Assembly: GCA_024233305.1 (NCBI GenBank) | Contig: JACKPV010000043.1 | Location: 6,670 to 70,669, forward strand | Direction of reading: 5' to 3' | DNA: 64,000 nucleotides | Source of the DNA: Verrucomicrobiales bacterium | Lineage (GTDB): Bacteria > Verrucomicrobiota > Verrucomicrobiia > Limisphaerales > J093 | Part shown: positions 33,832-43,289 of the stretch, in pieces | How positions within the stretch are numbered: position 1 is the first letter of the stretch | Layout: each line of letters begins with the position of its first letter | Notes under the pieces: model-generated | Told to the model about the DNA's origin: nothing | Seen by the model: only the letters and a program-made list of their open reading frames with translations | Databases searched by the model: none | Made by a program: the position numbers and the translations under genes

Positions 33832-35223
33832 ATGGACACACAGCAATTCGATCTGGCGGTGATCGGCGCCGGTCCCGGTGGTTACGTGGCGGCGATTCGG
33901 GGAGCGCAACTCGGTCTCAAGGTGGCCTGCGTCGAGCGCGAATCACAGCTCGGTGGCACCTGTCTGCGCATCGGTTGCATCCCGAGCAAGGCGCTGCTCG
34001 AATCCAGCGAACGCTTCCACGAGGCGCACACCGGTCTCGCCGCCCACGGCATCCGGACGGACCGTGTGGAACTGGATCTCGCGGCGATGCTCCAGCGCAA
34101 GGACAAGGTCGTGCAGCTGCTCACGCGCGGTATCGAGGGGTTGTTCAAGAAGAACCACATCACCCGCTTCACCGGAACCGGGAAGATCGCCGCCGGGAAC
34201 ACGGTGGTCGTCGAGGGTGGCGAACAGCCTTCGGAACTGAGGGCCACGCACATCCTCATCGCCACCGGCAGCCGATCTGCGCCCCTGGACGGAGTGGAGT
34301 TGGATGGCGACCGGATCGGCACCAGCACCGAGGCCCTGAGTTACCCCGAGGTGCCGGAACACCTGGTCGTGATCGGCGCCGGTTACATCGGTCTCGAACT
34401 CGGCTCGGTCTGGCGGCGTCTCGGGGCGAAGGTCACCGTACTCGAATTCCTGGATCGCATCCTGCCGGGCATGGATGCGGAGATCGCCGGGGAGGCGCAC
34501 AAGATCTTCCAAAAACAGGGGATCGGATTTCACCTCGGCTGCCGGGTCACAGCCGCCCGTGCCAATGACGGACACTGCGTGGTCGAGGCCGAGGGCCTTG
34601 CCCCCATCCGGTGCGACCGGGTCCTGCTGGCCGTGGGCCGCGTTCCGAACACGGAGGGGTTGGGCCTGCACGAGGCCGGGGTCGCCATCGATGCGCGCGG
34701 TCGGATCGAGGTCGACGAGTATTTCGCCACCAACGTGCCGGGGATTTACGCCATCGGCGACGTCATCCGCGGCCCCATGTTGGCGCACAAGGCCGAGGAG
34801 GAAGGCGTGGCGTGTGTCGAGCGCCTGGTCACCGGACACGGGCATGTGGACTACGCGACCATTCCTGGAGTTTGCTACACCCATCCCGAGATCGCCTCCG
34901 TGGGCCGGACCGAGGAGCAGTTGCGGGAGGCTGGGATCGAGTATCGCAAGGGCGTCTTTCCCTTCCTGGCGAACGGGCGGGCCCGCAGCCTCGGCGAGAC
35001 CGCCGGGCGGGTGAAGCTGCTGGCGGACGCTTCGACGGACCGCGTGCTGGGCGTCCACATCCTGGGGCCGCGGGCCGGCGACCTGATCGCCGAGGCGGTG
35101 GCGGCGATGGCCTTTGGGGCGAGCAGCGAGGATGTGGCACGGGTGTGCCATGCGCATCCGACGTTGTCCGAGGCACTGAAGGAGGCCGCCCTCGCCGCGG
35201 GAACAGGCGCGATCCACGCCTGA
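33832..35223 (+). CDS. lpdA: Dihydrolipoyl dehydrogenase
   Basis: 463 aa flavoprotein disulfide reductase. FAD-binding GxGxxG is at the N-terminus (VIGAGPGGYVAA), the redox-active Cys pair is in GGTCLRIGCIPSK (Cys44/Cys49), the NAD-binding motif is VVIGAGYIGLELGSVWRRLG, the second FAD motif is IYAIGDVI, and the dimer-interface His is in HAHPTLSEAL. It re-oxidises the lipoyl arm of 2-oxoacid dehydrogenase or glycine cleavage complexes. The ATG at 33832 was chosen. A TTG at 33808 lies 8 bp after a TATGTT box and is a possible leaderless start. Confidence 0.93.
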   Translation: MDTQQFDLAVIGAGPGGYVAAIRGAQLGLKVACVERESQLGGTCLRIGCIPSKALLESSERFHEAHTGLAAHGIRTDRVELDLAAMLQRKDKVVQLLTRGIEGLFKKNHITRFTGTGKIAAGNTVVVEGGEQPSELRATHILIATGSRSAPLDGVELDGDRIGTSTEALSYPEVPEHLVVIGAGYIGLELGSVWRRLGAKVTVLEFLDRILPGMDAEIAGEAHKIFQKQGIGFHLGCRVTAARANDGHCVVEAEGLAPIRCDRVLLAVGRVPNTEGLGLHEAGVAIDARGRIEVDEYFATNVPGIYAIGDVIRGPMLAHKAEEEGVACVERLVTGHGHVDYATIPGVCYTHPEIASVGRTEEQLREAGIEYRKGVFPFLANGRARSLGETAGRVKLLADASTDRVLGVHILGPRAGDLIAEAVAAMAFGASSEDVARVCHAHPTLSEALKEAALAAGTGAIHA

Positions 35224-35416
35224 GCCGAAACCGGCCCGCCCCGCCCCATGGCGGGATTCTCGGGGCATTCGAGGAGGTTTCCCAAAACTTGGCCTGCGGG
35301 ACGGGTTGGTTCCCGATGAGATAAGGTGACAGGTTCGTTGTCGGCATGGTGGACCGGAGCCGGAACTCGGGCCTCGGCTGGGTTTTCCAACGCGCTTGAT
35401 CCGCGGTGGCCTTCCC

Positions 35417-35845
35417 GTGGACACTCGCGGCGTGCGCATCCTTGCCCTGGATCACGGAACGAAGCGGATCGGCGTCGCGGTCAGTGACGCCACGAAGACC
35501 ATTGCCACGCCGCTCGAGTACATCCCGGCCCAGCCCTTTGCGGCGTTTCTCGACCGGCTGCGGCAACTGATCGTCGAGCGCGAGGTCGAGCTGATCCTGG
35601 TGGGAATGCCCCGCAACATGGATGGCAGCTACGGCCCCGCGGCGCTCAAGGTGCAGGAGTTCGTCGGCGTGCTGAAGGAGAGCGTGGCGGTCCCGCTGGA
35701 AACCTGGGATGAACGCCTGACCTCCGCCATGGCAAACCGATTCCTCATCGAGGGCGAGGTTCGGCGGGCCAAACGCAAGGAAAAGGTGGACAAGATGGCC
35801 GCGGCGATCCTGCTTCAGAGCTACCTCGACAGCCGGTCACTCTGA
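35417..35845 (+). CDS. ruvX: RuvX/YqgF-type putative pre-16S rRNA nuclease
   Basis: 142 aa, usual length for the family. RNase H-like fold with the first acidic motif in ILALDHGTKRIGVAVSD, the Glu/Gly region ELILVGMPRNMDGS, and the last Asp region WDERLTSAMANRFL ... KEKVDKMAAAILLQSYL. Members trim the 5' end of 16S rRNA precursors. The start is uncertain: GTG 35417 fits the family length, GTG 35432 and TTG 35396 are alternatives. truA follows 8 bp downstream. Confidence 0.9.
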   Translation: MDTRGVRILALDHGTKRIGVAVSDATKTIATPLEYIPAQPFAAFLDRLRQLIVEREVELILVGMPRNMDGSYGPAALKVQEFVGVLKESVAVPLETWDERLTSAMANRFLIEGEVRRAKRKEKVDKMAAAILLQSYLDSRSL

Positions 35846-35853
35846 TCCGACCG

Positions 35854-36690
35854 ATGGCCGGCACACCGGAGCGCCCGCTGGACGATGCCGCGTCGTCGGA
35901 GGCGCCGGACCGGGTCCGGGTCCGGATGGTGATTGCCTACGACGGGACGGGTTATCAGGGCTGGCAATGGCAGCGGATCGGGCTTGGCGTGCAGCAGGTG
36001 GTCGAGGAAGCCCTGGCCCGCCTCTTTCCGTCGGCGCCCCGCGTGCATGGATCGAGCCGAACGGACACCGGTGTGCATGCGCTCGGGATGGTGGCCCACT
36101 TCGATGTCCCACGCGGTGAATGGCGGTTCTCGGGAACGAAGCTGCGTCTCGCGGTCAACGCCTGGCTGCCCGAGGACGTGCGGGTGCTGACCGCCGCCCG
36201 CTGCGCGCCGGAGTTCCACGCCCGGTTCGATGCGCTCGGGAAGGAGTACCGTTACCTGATCTGGAACGCTCCCGCCTCGAACCCGCTGCTGCGCGCCCGG
36301 GCCTGGCATGTGCCGCGCAAGCTGGATCTTGCCGCCATGCGCGCCGCAGCAGCCCGCCTGGTCGGCACGCACGACTTCCGCGCGTTCAGCACGAATCCGG
36401 GCTACGAACGCGCGTCCACCCGACGGACCCTCACCCGCGTCGTCGTGCAGCGGCGGGGCCCGCTCCTGACCGGCATCATCGACGGGGACGGCTTCCTTTA
36501 CCGCATGTGCCGCGGGATCGCCGGCACGCTCGTGCAGGTTGGGCTGCGCCGTTTCGACCCCGAGCAGATGCTCGAGATCCTGACCCGGCGTGACCGTCGC
36601 CTGGCGGGGATGACCGCCCCGCCGCACGGGTTGGTGTTGTGGAAGGTCCGCTACGCCCCGTCTGCCCGGACCAGGAGGAGCGGGGCCTGA
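35854..36690 (+). CDS. truA: tRNA pseudouridine(38-40) synthase
   Basis: 278 aa. The catalytic Asp is in the family signature SSRTDTGVHALG, and the other motifs (MVIAYDGTGYQGWQWQ at the start, ALGKEYRYLIWN, TRRTLTRVVVQ, GDGFLYRMCRGIAGTL) are all present. It makes pseudouridine at positions 38-40 of the tRNA anticodon arm. Its stop overlaps the start of trmL by one base (TGATG), so the two tRNA-modification genes are coupled. Confidence 0.95.
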   Translation: MAGTPERPLDDAASSEAPDRVRVRMVIAYDGTGYQGWQWQRIGLGVQQVVEEALARLFPSAPRVHGSSRTDTGVHALGMVAHFDVPRGEWRFSGTKLRLAVNAWLPEDVRVLTAARCAPEFHARFDALGKEYRYLIWNAPASNPLLRARAWHVPRKLDLAAMRAAAARLVGTHDFRAFSTNPGYERASTRRTLTRVVVQRRGPLLTGIIDGDGFLYRMCRGIAGTLVQVGLRRFDPEQMLEILTRRDRRLAGMTAPPHGLVLWKVRYAPSARTRRSGA

Positions 36691-37169
36691 TGCACGTGGT
36701 GCTGGTCGAGCCGGAGATCCCGCCAAACACGGGCAACATCGCCCGGCTGTGCGCGGCCACGCGCACCGTGCTGCACCTCATCGAACCACTCGGCTTTCGC
36801 CTCGATGACGCCTCCCTCCGCCGCGCGGGCATGGACTACTGGCGGCACGTCGACTGGCATCGCTGGCCAAACTGGGCCGCCTTTGGCGCGGGTCTTGGCC
36901 ATCCCCATCCCCACCGGCAGACTTGGTTCGTCGAGGCCGGCGGACCGATCCGCTACGACGCGGTGAAGTTCGGACCGGATGATTGCCTGGTATTCGGGCG
37001 CGAGACTGCCGGCCTGCCCCGGGACTGGCTTGAGGCCGATCCCGGGCACTGGCTGCGACTTCCGATGTTCAACCCTGCTGCCCGCTCGCTCAACCTCGCC
37101 AGTTGCGTGGCGGTGGTGCTTTTCGAGGCGTTGCGGCAACAGGGGTTTGCGAAGGAAACCGCGCCCTGA
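36690..37169 (+). CDS. trmL: tRNA (cytidine(34)-2'-O)-methyltransferase
   Basis: 159 aa SPOUT methyltransferase of usual TrmL length. It shows EPEIPPNTGNIARLCAAT at the N-terminus, FGRETAGLP and the knot motif MFNPAARSLNLASCVAVVLFEALRQ at the C-terminus. It methylates the wobble base of certain leucine tRNAs using S-adenosylmethionine. It starts at 36690, overlapping the truA stop by one base. Part of the ruvX-truA-trmL operon. Confidence 0.92.
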   Translation: MHVVLVEPEIPPNTGNIARLCAATRTVLHLIEPLGFRLDDASLRRAGMDYWRHVDWHRWPNWAAFGAGLGHPHPHRQTWFVEAGGPIRYDAVKFGPDDCLVFGRETAGLPRDWLEADPGHWLRLPMFNPAARSLNLASCVAVVLFEALRQQGFAKETAP

Positions 37170-37262
37170 GCGCGGTCCGTGCCGCCGTTGCCGGGTGCCG
37201 TCGGGTTTCCAAGAAAATGCGCGATGGACAGCCTGCGGGGCTGGTCTCATGGTCGGGCCTTT

Positions 37263-39221
37263 ATGGACTCGTTGAAAGTGGTCGGACCACCGCCGTTTGG
37301 TCCCGGCCCGGCGGGACGTCCCCTGACCGGCGCCGCGACCCTGTGGATCGAGGGCAACGTACTGGTAACCACGCCGACGATCCACGCGCTGCAGGTGGAC
37401 CTGCTCTCGGGAATGGAACCGCCCGCGCCAGCGGAAGGCGGGGCCGGTGCCGACGCGAATGCGCCCCGCACCTGCGCGTTGCTGCACCTGGCGCCGGACC
37501 ATATCGGCATTCTGCTGCCCCGGAACGACCTGGCGGTGTCGGAGCGGGCGGACACCTTGTTGCAGGCGCGCTTCCCGAAATACCGGATCCGGTTTGTGGG
37601 CGTGCGTTCGCCCGGTTTCCTGGACTTCATCAAGCGCCGGGGGGACTTCTGGCGGGTGGCGCCGACGCCGAGCACCGTTGCCGAGCGACGCCGGTTTATC
37701 CAGGCGGCGCTGGCGCCGATCGCCTGCGAACCGATCTTCTATTACAACCCGAACACCGGCACCCGATTCCTGACCGTGGACAAACTGGCCGGCCTGAGCG
37801 CGCTGGCGCCGCGGCAACGGGTGCTTCAGCTTGAGGAAATCCGCACCTTCCTGGGACGGCCGAATGCGCAGGGCGCCCCCGAGATCGCCTTGTGGCCGCA
37901 TCCCTGCCCGGCGGCGGAACGGAGCCTGCGGACAACCGAATGGGGAACGCTCGAGGCCGCTGGCGTGGAGGCGGCGCTGGCAGGGATCGTGGCGCTTCAC
38001 CGCGCGGCGGCGCCCGTCGAACTGCAGACCGACGATGCGCAGATCGAACCCTGGCGCAACGCCATGTTTCACTCCCTGAGCGAGGAGCCCTGCGAAGCCT
38101 GCATCGAACATCCGAACACCGTCCTGGGACCGGAGTTTTACCGCCAGGTCGAGTGGGTGCCGGGCGTGCATTTCGATGGGGACGAGTGGGTGTTCGATCC
38201 GTTGTTTGATCAGGCGGACGATGCGGAGGCACAACGGCGCTGTGACTGGGTGGCGCGGGCGTTGGTGGCGAACGTGGTGCGGGAGTATGCCGATCTCGAT
38301 TACATCAACGTCGGCCGCATCATCAGCCCGATAAGCGGCCATCCCGACAAACACGGTCGGCGGGACGTCTTCCTCATGGAGTTCAAGCGCCTGTCGGTCG
38401 ACCGGGAAATCCTGAAGGTGGTGCGTTTCCACAAGTGGGGCATCCGGGAGCATTTGAACGAAGGGCTGGAACTGCTCGAGGCGATCATGCGCTCGCAGGA
38501 ATATGCCGATTACATCTTCAACCGCCGCCTGGGTTGCCGGCAGTTGGGGATGAACCTGCCGGATCAGGTGACGCTGCACCATATTCCCGACGAATACCGC
38601 GGCTCGAATCGGCGCTTCGTCGGTTCACCGATCTGGGCGAACTACTCGGAACGCGACTTCATCCCCGGCATGGCCACCAACCGGATCCCCGACGGCAAGT
38701 ACAGTGAAAAACTGTACGCGCTCCAATTCGCCGCCCTGTTCGGTCACGCGGCGGCGATCAATCTCATCGTCGGTCGGGTGCGCGCGGGCACCGCGGACGA
38801 GCCGGCGGAGGTCATCTTCGATCAGGGCGATGAACTCGTCCTTCACGACCAGGAAGGCGAGCCCTCGAGCATCCTCGTCTGCGATCACAGCCACTCGTTC
38901 GGCGATTACAAGTCGCCCCTCGGGGTCCATCTGCGGGACTACGCGCGGGCGGTCAACCACCGGGCCCACCTGGTGCCGGACCCGATCGCCTTTGCCGAGG
39001 AGTTCCTGCTGGCCTTCCGTCGCGCGTTCCGCAGCACCCAGGAGAAATACCGCCGGGTCATCCGCGCCTTCGACAATCTCTTCCTCCCGCAGGTGCCGGA
39101 TCACAAGGGCAACTTCGCCGACCGCTGGCAGCACGTGCTCCGCCGGCTCAACAGCACCTCGTCCGACCGGCTTGCTGATCAACTGCGCAGCCATCTGGTT
39201 CCGCTCGGCGGGAACCCCTGA
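37263..39221 (+). CDS. Protein of unknown function (652 aa)
   Basis: I do not recognise this family. It looks like a soluble cytoplasmic protein: no signal peptide or membrane helices are evident. Recognisable islands are RFPKYRIRFVGVRSPGFLDF, CEACIEHPNTVLGPEFYRQVEWVPG, YINVGRIISPISG and ILVCDHSHSFGDYKSPLG. The last, an Asp/His-rich motif after a region with GDELVLHDQEGEP, may be catalytic or metal-binding. Start choice: ATG 37263, because the predicted fold begins near there; GTG 37179 and ATG 37224 are alternatives. It lies between trmL and the sigma factor gene on the same strand. Confidence 0.6.
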   Translation: MDSLKVVGPPPFGPGPAGRPLTGAATLWIEGNVLVTTPTIHALQVDLLSGMEPPAPAEGGAGADANAPRTCALLHLAPDHIGILLPRNDLAVSERADTLLQARFPKYRIRFVGVRSPGFLDFIKRRGDFWRVAPTPSTVAERRRFIQAALAPIACEPIFYYNPNTGTRFLTVDKLAGLSALAPRQRVLQLEEIRTFLGRPNAQGAPEIALWPHPCPAAERSLRTTEWGTLEAAGVEAALAGIVALHRAAAPVELQTDDAQIEPWRNAMFHSLSEEPCEACIEHPNTVLGPEFYRQVEWVPGVHFDGDEWVFDPLFDQADDAEAQRRCDWVARALVANVVREYADLDYINVGRIISPISGHPDKHGRRDVFLMEFKRLSVDREILKVVRFHKWGIREHLNEGLELLEAIMRSQEYADYIFNRRLGCRQLGMNLPDQVTLHHIPDEYRGSNRRFVGSPIWANYSERDFIPGMATNRIPDGKYSEKLYALQFAALFGHAAAINLIVGRVRAGTADEPAEVIFDQGDELVLHDQEGEPSSILVCDHSHSFGDYKSPLGVHLRDYARAVNHRAHLVPDPIAFAEEFLLAFRRAFRSTQEKYRRVIRAFDNLFLPQVPDHKGNFADRWQHVLRRLNSTSSDRLADQLRSHLVPLGGNP

Positions 39222-39255
39222 CCGCCCGTCGGTATTTGCTTGCCGGCGGTGCGCC

Positions 39256-39261
39256 TAGTTT
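39256..39261 (+). promoter_or_regulatory. -10-like box before the primary-type sigma factor gene
   Basis: TAGTTT lies 6 bp before an in-frame TTG (39268) and 18 bp before the ATG (39280). The upstream sequence CTTGCCGG resembles the region before the polyprenyl synthase promoter's -10 box, but no clear -35 box has correct spacing. Confidence 0.3.
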
Positions 39262-39279
39262 TCACTCTTGCGATCCACT

Positions 39280-40524
39280 ATGGCCGCCAAGGAAAGACCC
39301 AAGGCCAACGCCCGCCAACCGGCCGCCAAACGGACCGGCCGGACGGGGCGCGGCCGGCCGCCGGCCGGCCGGGCGGGTCACTCCGATGCCACCCGCCCCG
39401 CACTCGCAGAAGCGAAGGAGGACGACGAGCCGGCGGCAGAAGCCCGGCCTCACCGCAGACCGAGCGGGGTCGGCGCCCGCCACGCGGCCGGATCCAGGAA
39501 CGCCAAGCCGCCGGTACCCGCCGTCGAGAAACCGGTCGTCAGCGACGCGGAGAACGAGATGGAGGACGGCGCCGAAGTCGAGCCGACCGAAGAAGAACTC
39601 GCCGCGGCGAAAATCGTGGTCGAGCAGGTTGCGAATGACCCGCAGGTCCATGTGCCGCGGGATGAGGACCTGGTCGCCACTCCCCGGGAGCGGACCCGCT
39701 ACGACGCGGATTCGGCGATCAAGCTTTACCTGCGCGAGATCGGGCTGGTCAACCTGCTCACGCCGGCCGAGGAGGTGGAACTCGCCGCGCGCATCCAGAA
39801 GGGCGACAAAGCGGCGCGCGAGCACATGATCAAGGCCAACCTGCGGCTCGTGGTGAAAATCGCCCACGACTACGACGGGCTCGGTCTGCCCCTGCTCGAT
39901 CTGATCAACGAGGGAAACATCGGCCTGATGAAGGCGGTCGAACGGTTCGACCCCGCCAAGGGCGGCAAGCTCTCGACGTACGCGGCCTGGTGGATCAAGC
40001 AATCGATCAAGCGCGCCCTCGCAAACCAGTCAAAGACCATCCGCCTGCCGGTCCATCTCGTGGACAAGATCTCGCGCATGCGGCGGATCGCCATGAAGCT
40101 CCACGAGGTCTTCGGCCGGGAGCCCACCGACGAGGAACTCGGCGAAGAACTCGGGTTGAGCGCCTCGCGCGTGGCCCAGTTGCGGCAGGCGGCGGTGCGG
40201 CCGACGTCCCTGGATGCTCCCATCGGTGACGACGATTCGAACACCTACGCCGAGGTCGTGCAGGACGATCGGGCCGAGGATCCGTACGAAAGTCTCGAGG
40301 AGAAGACCATCAACGACATGCTCGGTGAACTCGTCGAGCGGTTGGACGAGCGCGAGCAGACCATCCTGCGCTACCGGTTCGGCCTCGATGGCGGCAGCGA
40401 AAGAACGCTCGAGGAGGTGGGCGAGCGCTTCGGCGTCACGCGCGAGCGTATCCGGCAAATTCAGAATCTTGCCCTCGCCAAACTGCGTCGCATGATCGAG
40501 AAGATCGAAGGACAGAAACGCTAA
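39280..40524 (+). CDS. rpoD: Primary/group 2 type RNA polymerase sigma-70 factor
   Basis: 414 aa. The first ~120 residues are Arg/Lys/Glu-rich and unstructured, in place of the region 1.1 of long RpoD. Region 1.2 (DSAIKLYLREIGLVNLLTPAEEVELAARI), regions 2.1-2.4 (LRLVVKIAHDYDGLGLPLLDLINEGNIGLMKAVERFDP, STYAAWWIKQSIKRAL), region 3 (IRLPVHLVDKISRMR) and region 4 (LEEVGERFGVTRERIRQIQNLALAKLRR) are complete. It fits a SigA-like housekeeping factor or close group 2 homologue; which of these it is depends on whether another copy exists outside the window. ATG 39280 was chosen over TTG 39268. Confidence 0.88.
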   Translation: MAAKERPKANARQPAAKRTGRTGRGRPPAGRAGHSDATRPALAEAKEDDEPAAEARPHRRPSGVGARHAAGSRNAKPPVPAVEKPVVSDAENEMEDGAEVEPTEEELAAAKIVVEQVANDPQVHVPRDEDLVATPRERTRYDADSAIKLYLREIGLVNLLTPAEEVELAARIQKGDKAAREHMIKANLRLVVKIAHDYDGLGLPLLDLINEGNIGLMKAVERFDPAKGGKLSTYAAWWIKQSIKRALANQSKTIRLPVHLVDKISRMRRIAMKLHEVFGREPTDEELGEELGLSASRVAQLRQAAVRPTSLDAPIGDDDSNTYAEVVQDDRAEDPYESLEEKTINDMLGELVERLDEREQTILRYRFGLDGGSERTLEEVGERFGVTRERIRQIQNLALAKLRRMIEKIEGQKR

Positions 40525-40562
40525 CCCGAAAGCTCACAACCCGAAGCCCGAACCGCCTGCTC

Positions 40563-41099
40563 ATGAGTCTGGCCACGCCCACCCCGGAGGACCTCCGCCA
40601 CGCGATCCGCAACATCCCGGACTTCCCGCAACCCGGCATTCAGTTCAAGGACATCACCCCGGTCCTCGCCAACCCGCGGTTGTTTGCCGCGGCGGTTGAT
40701 CTGCTGACCGCGAACTGGCCGGCCGGTTCGGTGGACGCGGTCGCCGGCATCGATGCCCGCGGCTTCATCTTCGCCGCCGCGGCCGCGTTGCGGTTGAATG
40801 CCGGTTTCATCCCGATCCGGAAGCAGGGCAAGCTGCCCTTCGACACGCTCGAGGAAAGTTACGCACTCGAGTACGGCACCAACACCCTCGCCGTGCATGC
40901 CGATGCGCTCACCCCGGGCAGCAAGGTCCTGCTGGTGGACGATCTGCTGGCCACCGGCGGCACGGCGGTCGCCGCCGCCCGCCTCCTCCAGCGACTCAGC
41001 GCCGAGGTGGTCGAGGTGTCGTGTCTGGTCGAACTGGCCTTCCTCAAGGGACGCGAAAAGCTGGGCGGGCTGCCGTTCCGGTCGGTGGTGGTCTTCTAG
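40563..41099 (+). CDS. apt: Adenine phosphoribosyltransferase
   Basis: 178 aa, usual length. The type I PRTase signature is VLLVDDLLATGGTAVAAARLL; other Apt motifs are IRNIPDFPQPGIQFKDITPVL at the N-terminus and GIDARGFIFAAAAAL. It converts adenine and PRPP to AMP for purine salvage in the cytoplasm. It lies 38 bp after the sigma gene and 6 bp before the PAP2-GT39 gene, so it is probably co-transcribed with both. Confidence 0.94.
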   Translation: MSLATPTPEDLRHAIRNIPDFPQPGIQFKDITPVLANPRLFAAAVDLLTANWPAGSVDAVAGIDARGFIFAAAAALRLNAGFIPIRKQGKLPFDTLEESYALEYGTNTLAVHADALTPGSKVLLVDDLLATGGTAVAAARLLQRLSAEVVEVSCLVELAFLKGREKLGGLPFRSVVVF

Positions 41100-41105
41100 C
41101 CCGTC

Positions 41106-43277
41106 ATGGCCTGGCTCCAGCATCTGGACGAGGCGGTCTTCCGGTTCATCAATCAAGGGCTGACGTGCGGTCCGCTGGACTGGCTGATGCCGTTCCTCAG
41201 CGGGAATTCCGTGTTTGGTCCGCTGCTCGCCCTGCTGGCCCTCGGGTTGCTCTGGAAAGGCGGCGCCCGTGGGCGTTTGTGCGTGCTGCTGCTGGTGCTT
41301 CTGACCGGCGCCGTGAACAACGCCCTGGTCGACTGGTTGAAGGAATTGTTCGGACGCCCTCGCCCATTCCTGACCATGGACGACGCCCGCGTGCTGCTGG
41401 GCCGGGGCGAGAGCGGCAGCCTGCCGTCCGGCCATACCGCGAACTGGTTCTCGGCGGCCTTCGTGGTCTGGTGGTACTACCGCCGGGCCTTTTGGTACGT
41501 GCTGGTCCTCGCGGCAGGCGTCGGAATTTCCCGGATCTACAACGGTGTGCATTACCCGGCCGATGTCCTGGCCGGAGCCCTGGTCGGAGCGGCCGTGGGC
41601 GGGGGCGGCGTCTGGCTCCTCGACCGGGCCTGGCGCTTCGGCGGGCGGAGCTGGTTTCCGCTCTGGTGGCGCCATCTGCCGTCGCTGACGGAGCCGGTCT
41701 GGCATCCCGATGCCTTGTCGCCGCGTCCCGGCGAAAAGCCGCTCAAGAACGTCGAGGCGCTGCGGGAACGCCAGTGGTTGCGGTTGGGGTATGCGCTGAC
41801 GTTCCTGCTGCTGGCGTTCCGATTGGGATACATCGCGTCGGACACCATCCAGTTGAGCGAGGACGAGGCCTACCAATGGGTTTGGTCCAAGCATCCGGCC
41901 CTGTCCTATTTCAGCAAGCCGCCGATGATTGCCTACCTCCAGTTCATCGGCACCGCGCTCTGGGGCGACAGCGAGTTTGGCATCCGGTTCTTCTCCCCGG
42001 TCATCACGGCGTTGATCAGCCTCCTGGTGTTGCGCTTCTTCGCCCGCGAGGTGAACGCGCGCGCCGGGTTCTTCCTGGTCCTGATGATCACCACCGCGCC
42101 GATGATCTCGGTCGGGTCGGTGTTGATGACCATTGACCCGCCGCTCGTGCTCTTTTGGACCGCCGCCATGCTGGCCGGATGGAAGGCGGTCCAGCCGCAT
42201 GGTCGCACGCGGGATTGGGCGTGGGTCGGGATCTGGTCGGCGTTGGGCTTCCTGAGCAAGTACTCGTCGCTGTTCCAGTGGGTGTCCTTCTTTCTGTTCC
42301 TCGTCGCCTGGCGTCCCGCCCGCCGGCACCTGTTCCGGCCCGGCCCTTACCTCGGCCTGTTGATCAACGCCCTGGCGCTCGTGCCGGTATGGATCTGGAA
42401 TGCGCAACACGAATGGATCACCCTGACGCATCTCCACGACCGGGCCGGACTCAACCAGGAATGGCATTTCACCCTGCGCTACCTCGGCGATTTCACCGGG
42501 GCGGTGGTCGGGTTACTCAACCCCGTCTTCGCCGTGGGCCTCGTTTGGGCGGGCATCCAGTCGTTCCGCAAACGCCGCCACGACGCCCGGCTGATGTACC
42601 TGCTCGCCATGGGCGCGCCCCTGATGATCGGCTACTGGCTCTACGCCTTTCGGGCGCGCGTGCATCCCAACTGGATCGCCCCCGCGGTCCTGCCGCTCTT
42701 CGCCGTGCTGGTGATCTACGCTGAAACCCGCTGGCGCGAATCCGGGAAGGCGCTACGGCGGTGGCTGGTGGCTGGTCTGGTCGTGGGCGGTTTGCTGGTC
42801 GGCTTTCTGCACGAAACCAACTGGGTGGCGGAACTGGCCGGGCGCCCGCTGCCCGCCAAGCTCGATCCCCTGCGCCGGGTCCGTTACTGGTCCGAACTCG
42901 CCGAAACGGTCGACCAGCAACGCCGCGAACTCGAACTCGCCGAAGGCAAACCAACATTCGTCATCGCCGCCCACTACGGGCTCACCGGTCAGATCAGCTT
43001 CTATCTCCCCGACGGACGGGCCCGCGTGAAGGACGATCCCCTCGTCTTCTACCAGTCCGCCGAGCATCCTGAAAACCAGTTCTGGTTCTGGCCCGGTTAC
43101 AAGGACCGCCAGGGGCAGAACGCCATCTACGTCATCGAGACGGACGAGGAACGGCCCCCGTTGCCCCGGATCGTCGAGGAGTTCGAAAGCGTGACAAGCC
43201 TGGGTCTGCACGACACCCTGGACCGCGGCCGGGTCATGCGACGGGTCCAGTTGTTCGCCTGTCGCGGACTGCGTTGA
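41106..43277 (+). CDS. PAP2 phosphatase fused to a GT39-family glycosyltransferase
   Basis: 723 aa polytopic membrane protein with two enzymes in one chain. Residues ~1-190 form a PAP2 lipid phosphatase with all three motifs: KELFGRPRP, SGSLPSGHT and SRIYNGVHYPADVL. From ~220 it is a GT39/ArnT-PMT-like transferase: the acidic loop motif LSEDEAYQWVWSKHPALSYFSKPPMIAYL, about ten membrane helices, and a C-terminal soluble domain. A likely role is to release or recycle polyprenyl phosphate while moving a sugar from a lipid carrier to an acceptor. The fusion joins carrier dephosphorylation and transfer. Substrates are unknown. Confidence 0.85.
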   Translation: MAWLQHLDEAVFRFINQGLTCGPLDWLMPFLSGNSVFGPLLALLALGLLWKGGARGRLCVLLLVLLTGAVNNALVDWLKELFGRPRPFLTMDDARVLLGRGESGSLPSGHTANWFSAAFVVWWYYRRAFWYVLVLAAGVGISRIYNGVHYPADVLAGALVGAAVGGGGVWLLDRAWRFGGRSWFPLWWRHLPSLTEPVWHPDALSPRPGEKPLKNVEALRERQWLRLGYALTFLLLAFRLGYIASDTIQLSEDEAYQWVWSKHPALSYFSKPPMIAYLQFIGTALWGDSEFGIRFFSPVITALISLLVLRFFAREVNARAGFFLVLMITTAPMISVGSVLMTIDPPLVLFWTAAMLAGWKAVQPHGRTRDWAWVGIWSALGFLSKYSSLFQWVSFFLFLVAWRPARRHLFRPGPYLGLLINALALVPVWIWNAQHEWITLTHLHDRAGLNQEWHFTLRYLGDFTGAVVGLLNPVFAVGLVWAGIQSFRKRRHDARLMYLLAMGAPLMIGYWLYAFRARVHPNWIAPAVLPLFAVLVIYAETRWRESGKALRRWLVAGLVVGGLLVGFLHETNWVAELAGRPLPAKLDPLRRVRYWSELAETVDQQRRELELAEGKPTFVIAAHYGLTGQISFYLPDGRARVKDDPLVFYQSAEHPENQFWFWPGYKDRQGQNAIYVIETDEERPPLPRIVEEFESVTSLGLHDTLDRGRVMRRVQLFACRGLR

Positions 43278-43289
43278 CCGCGCGCTTCG

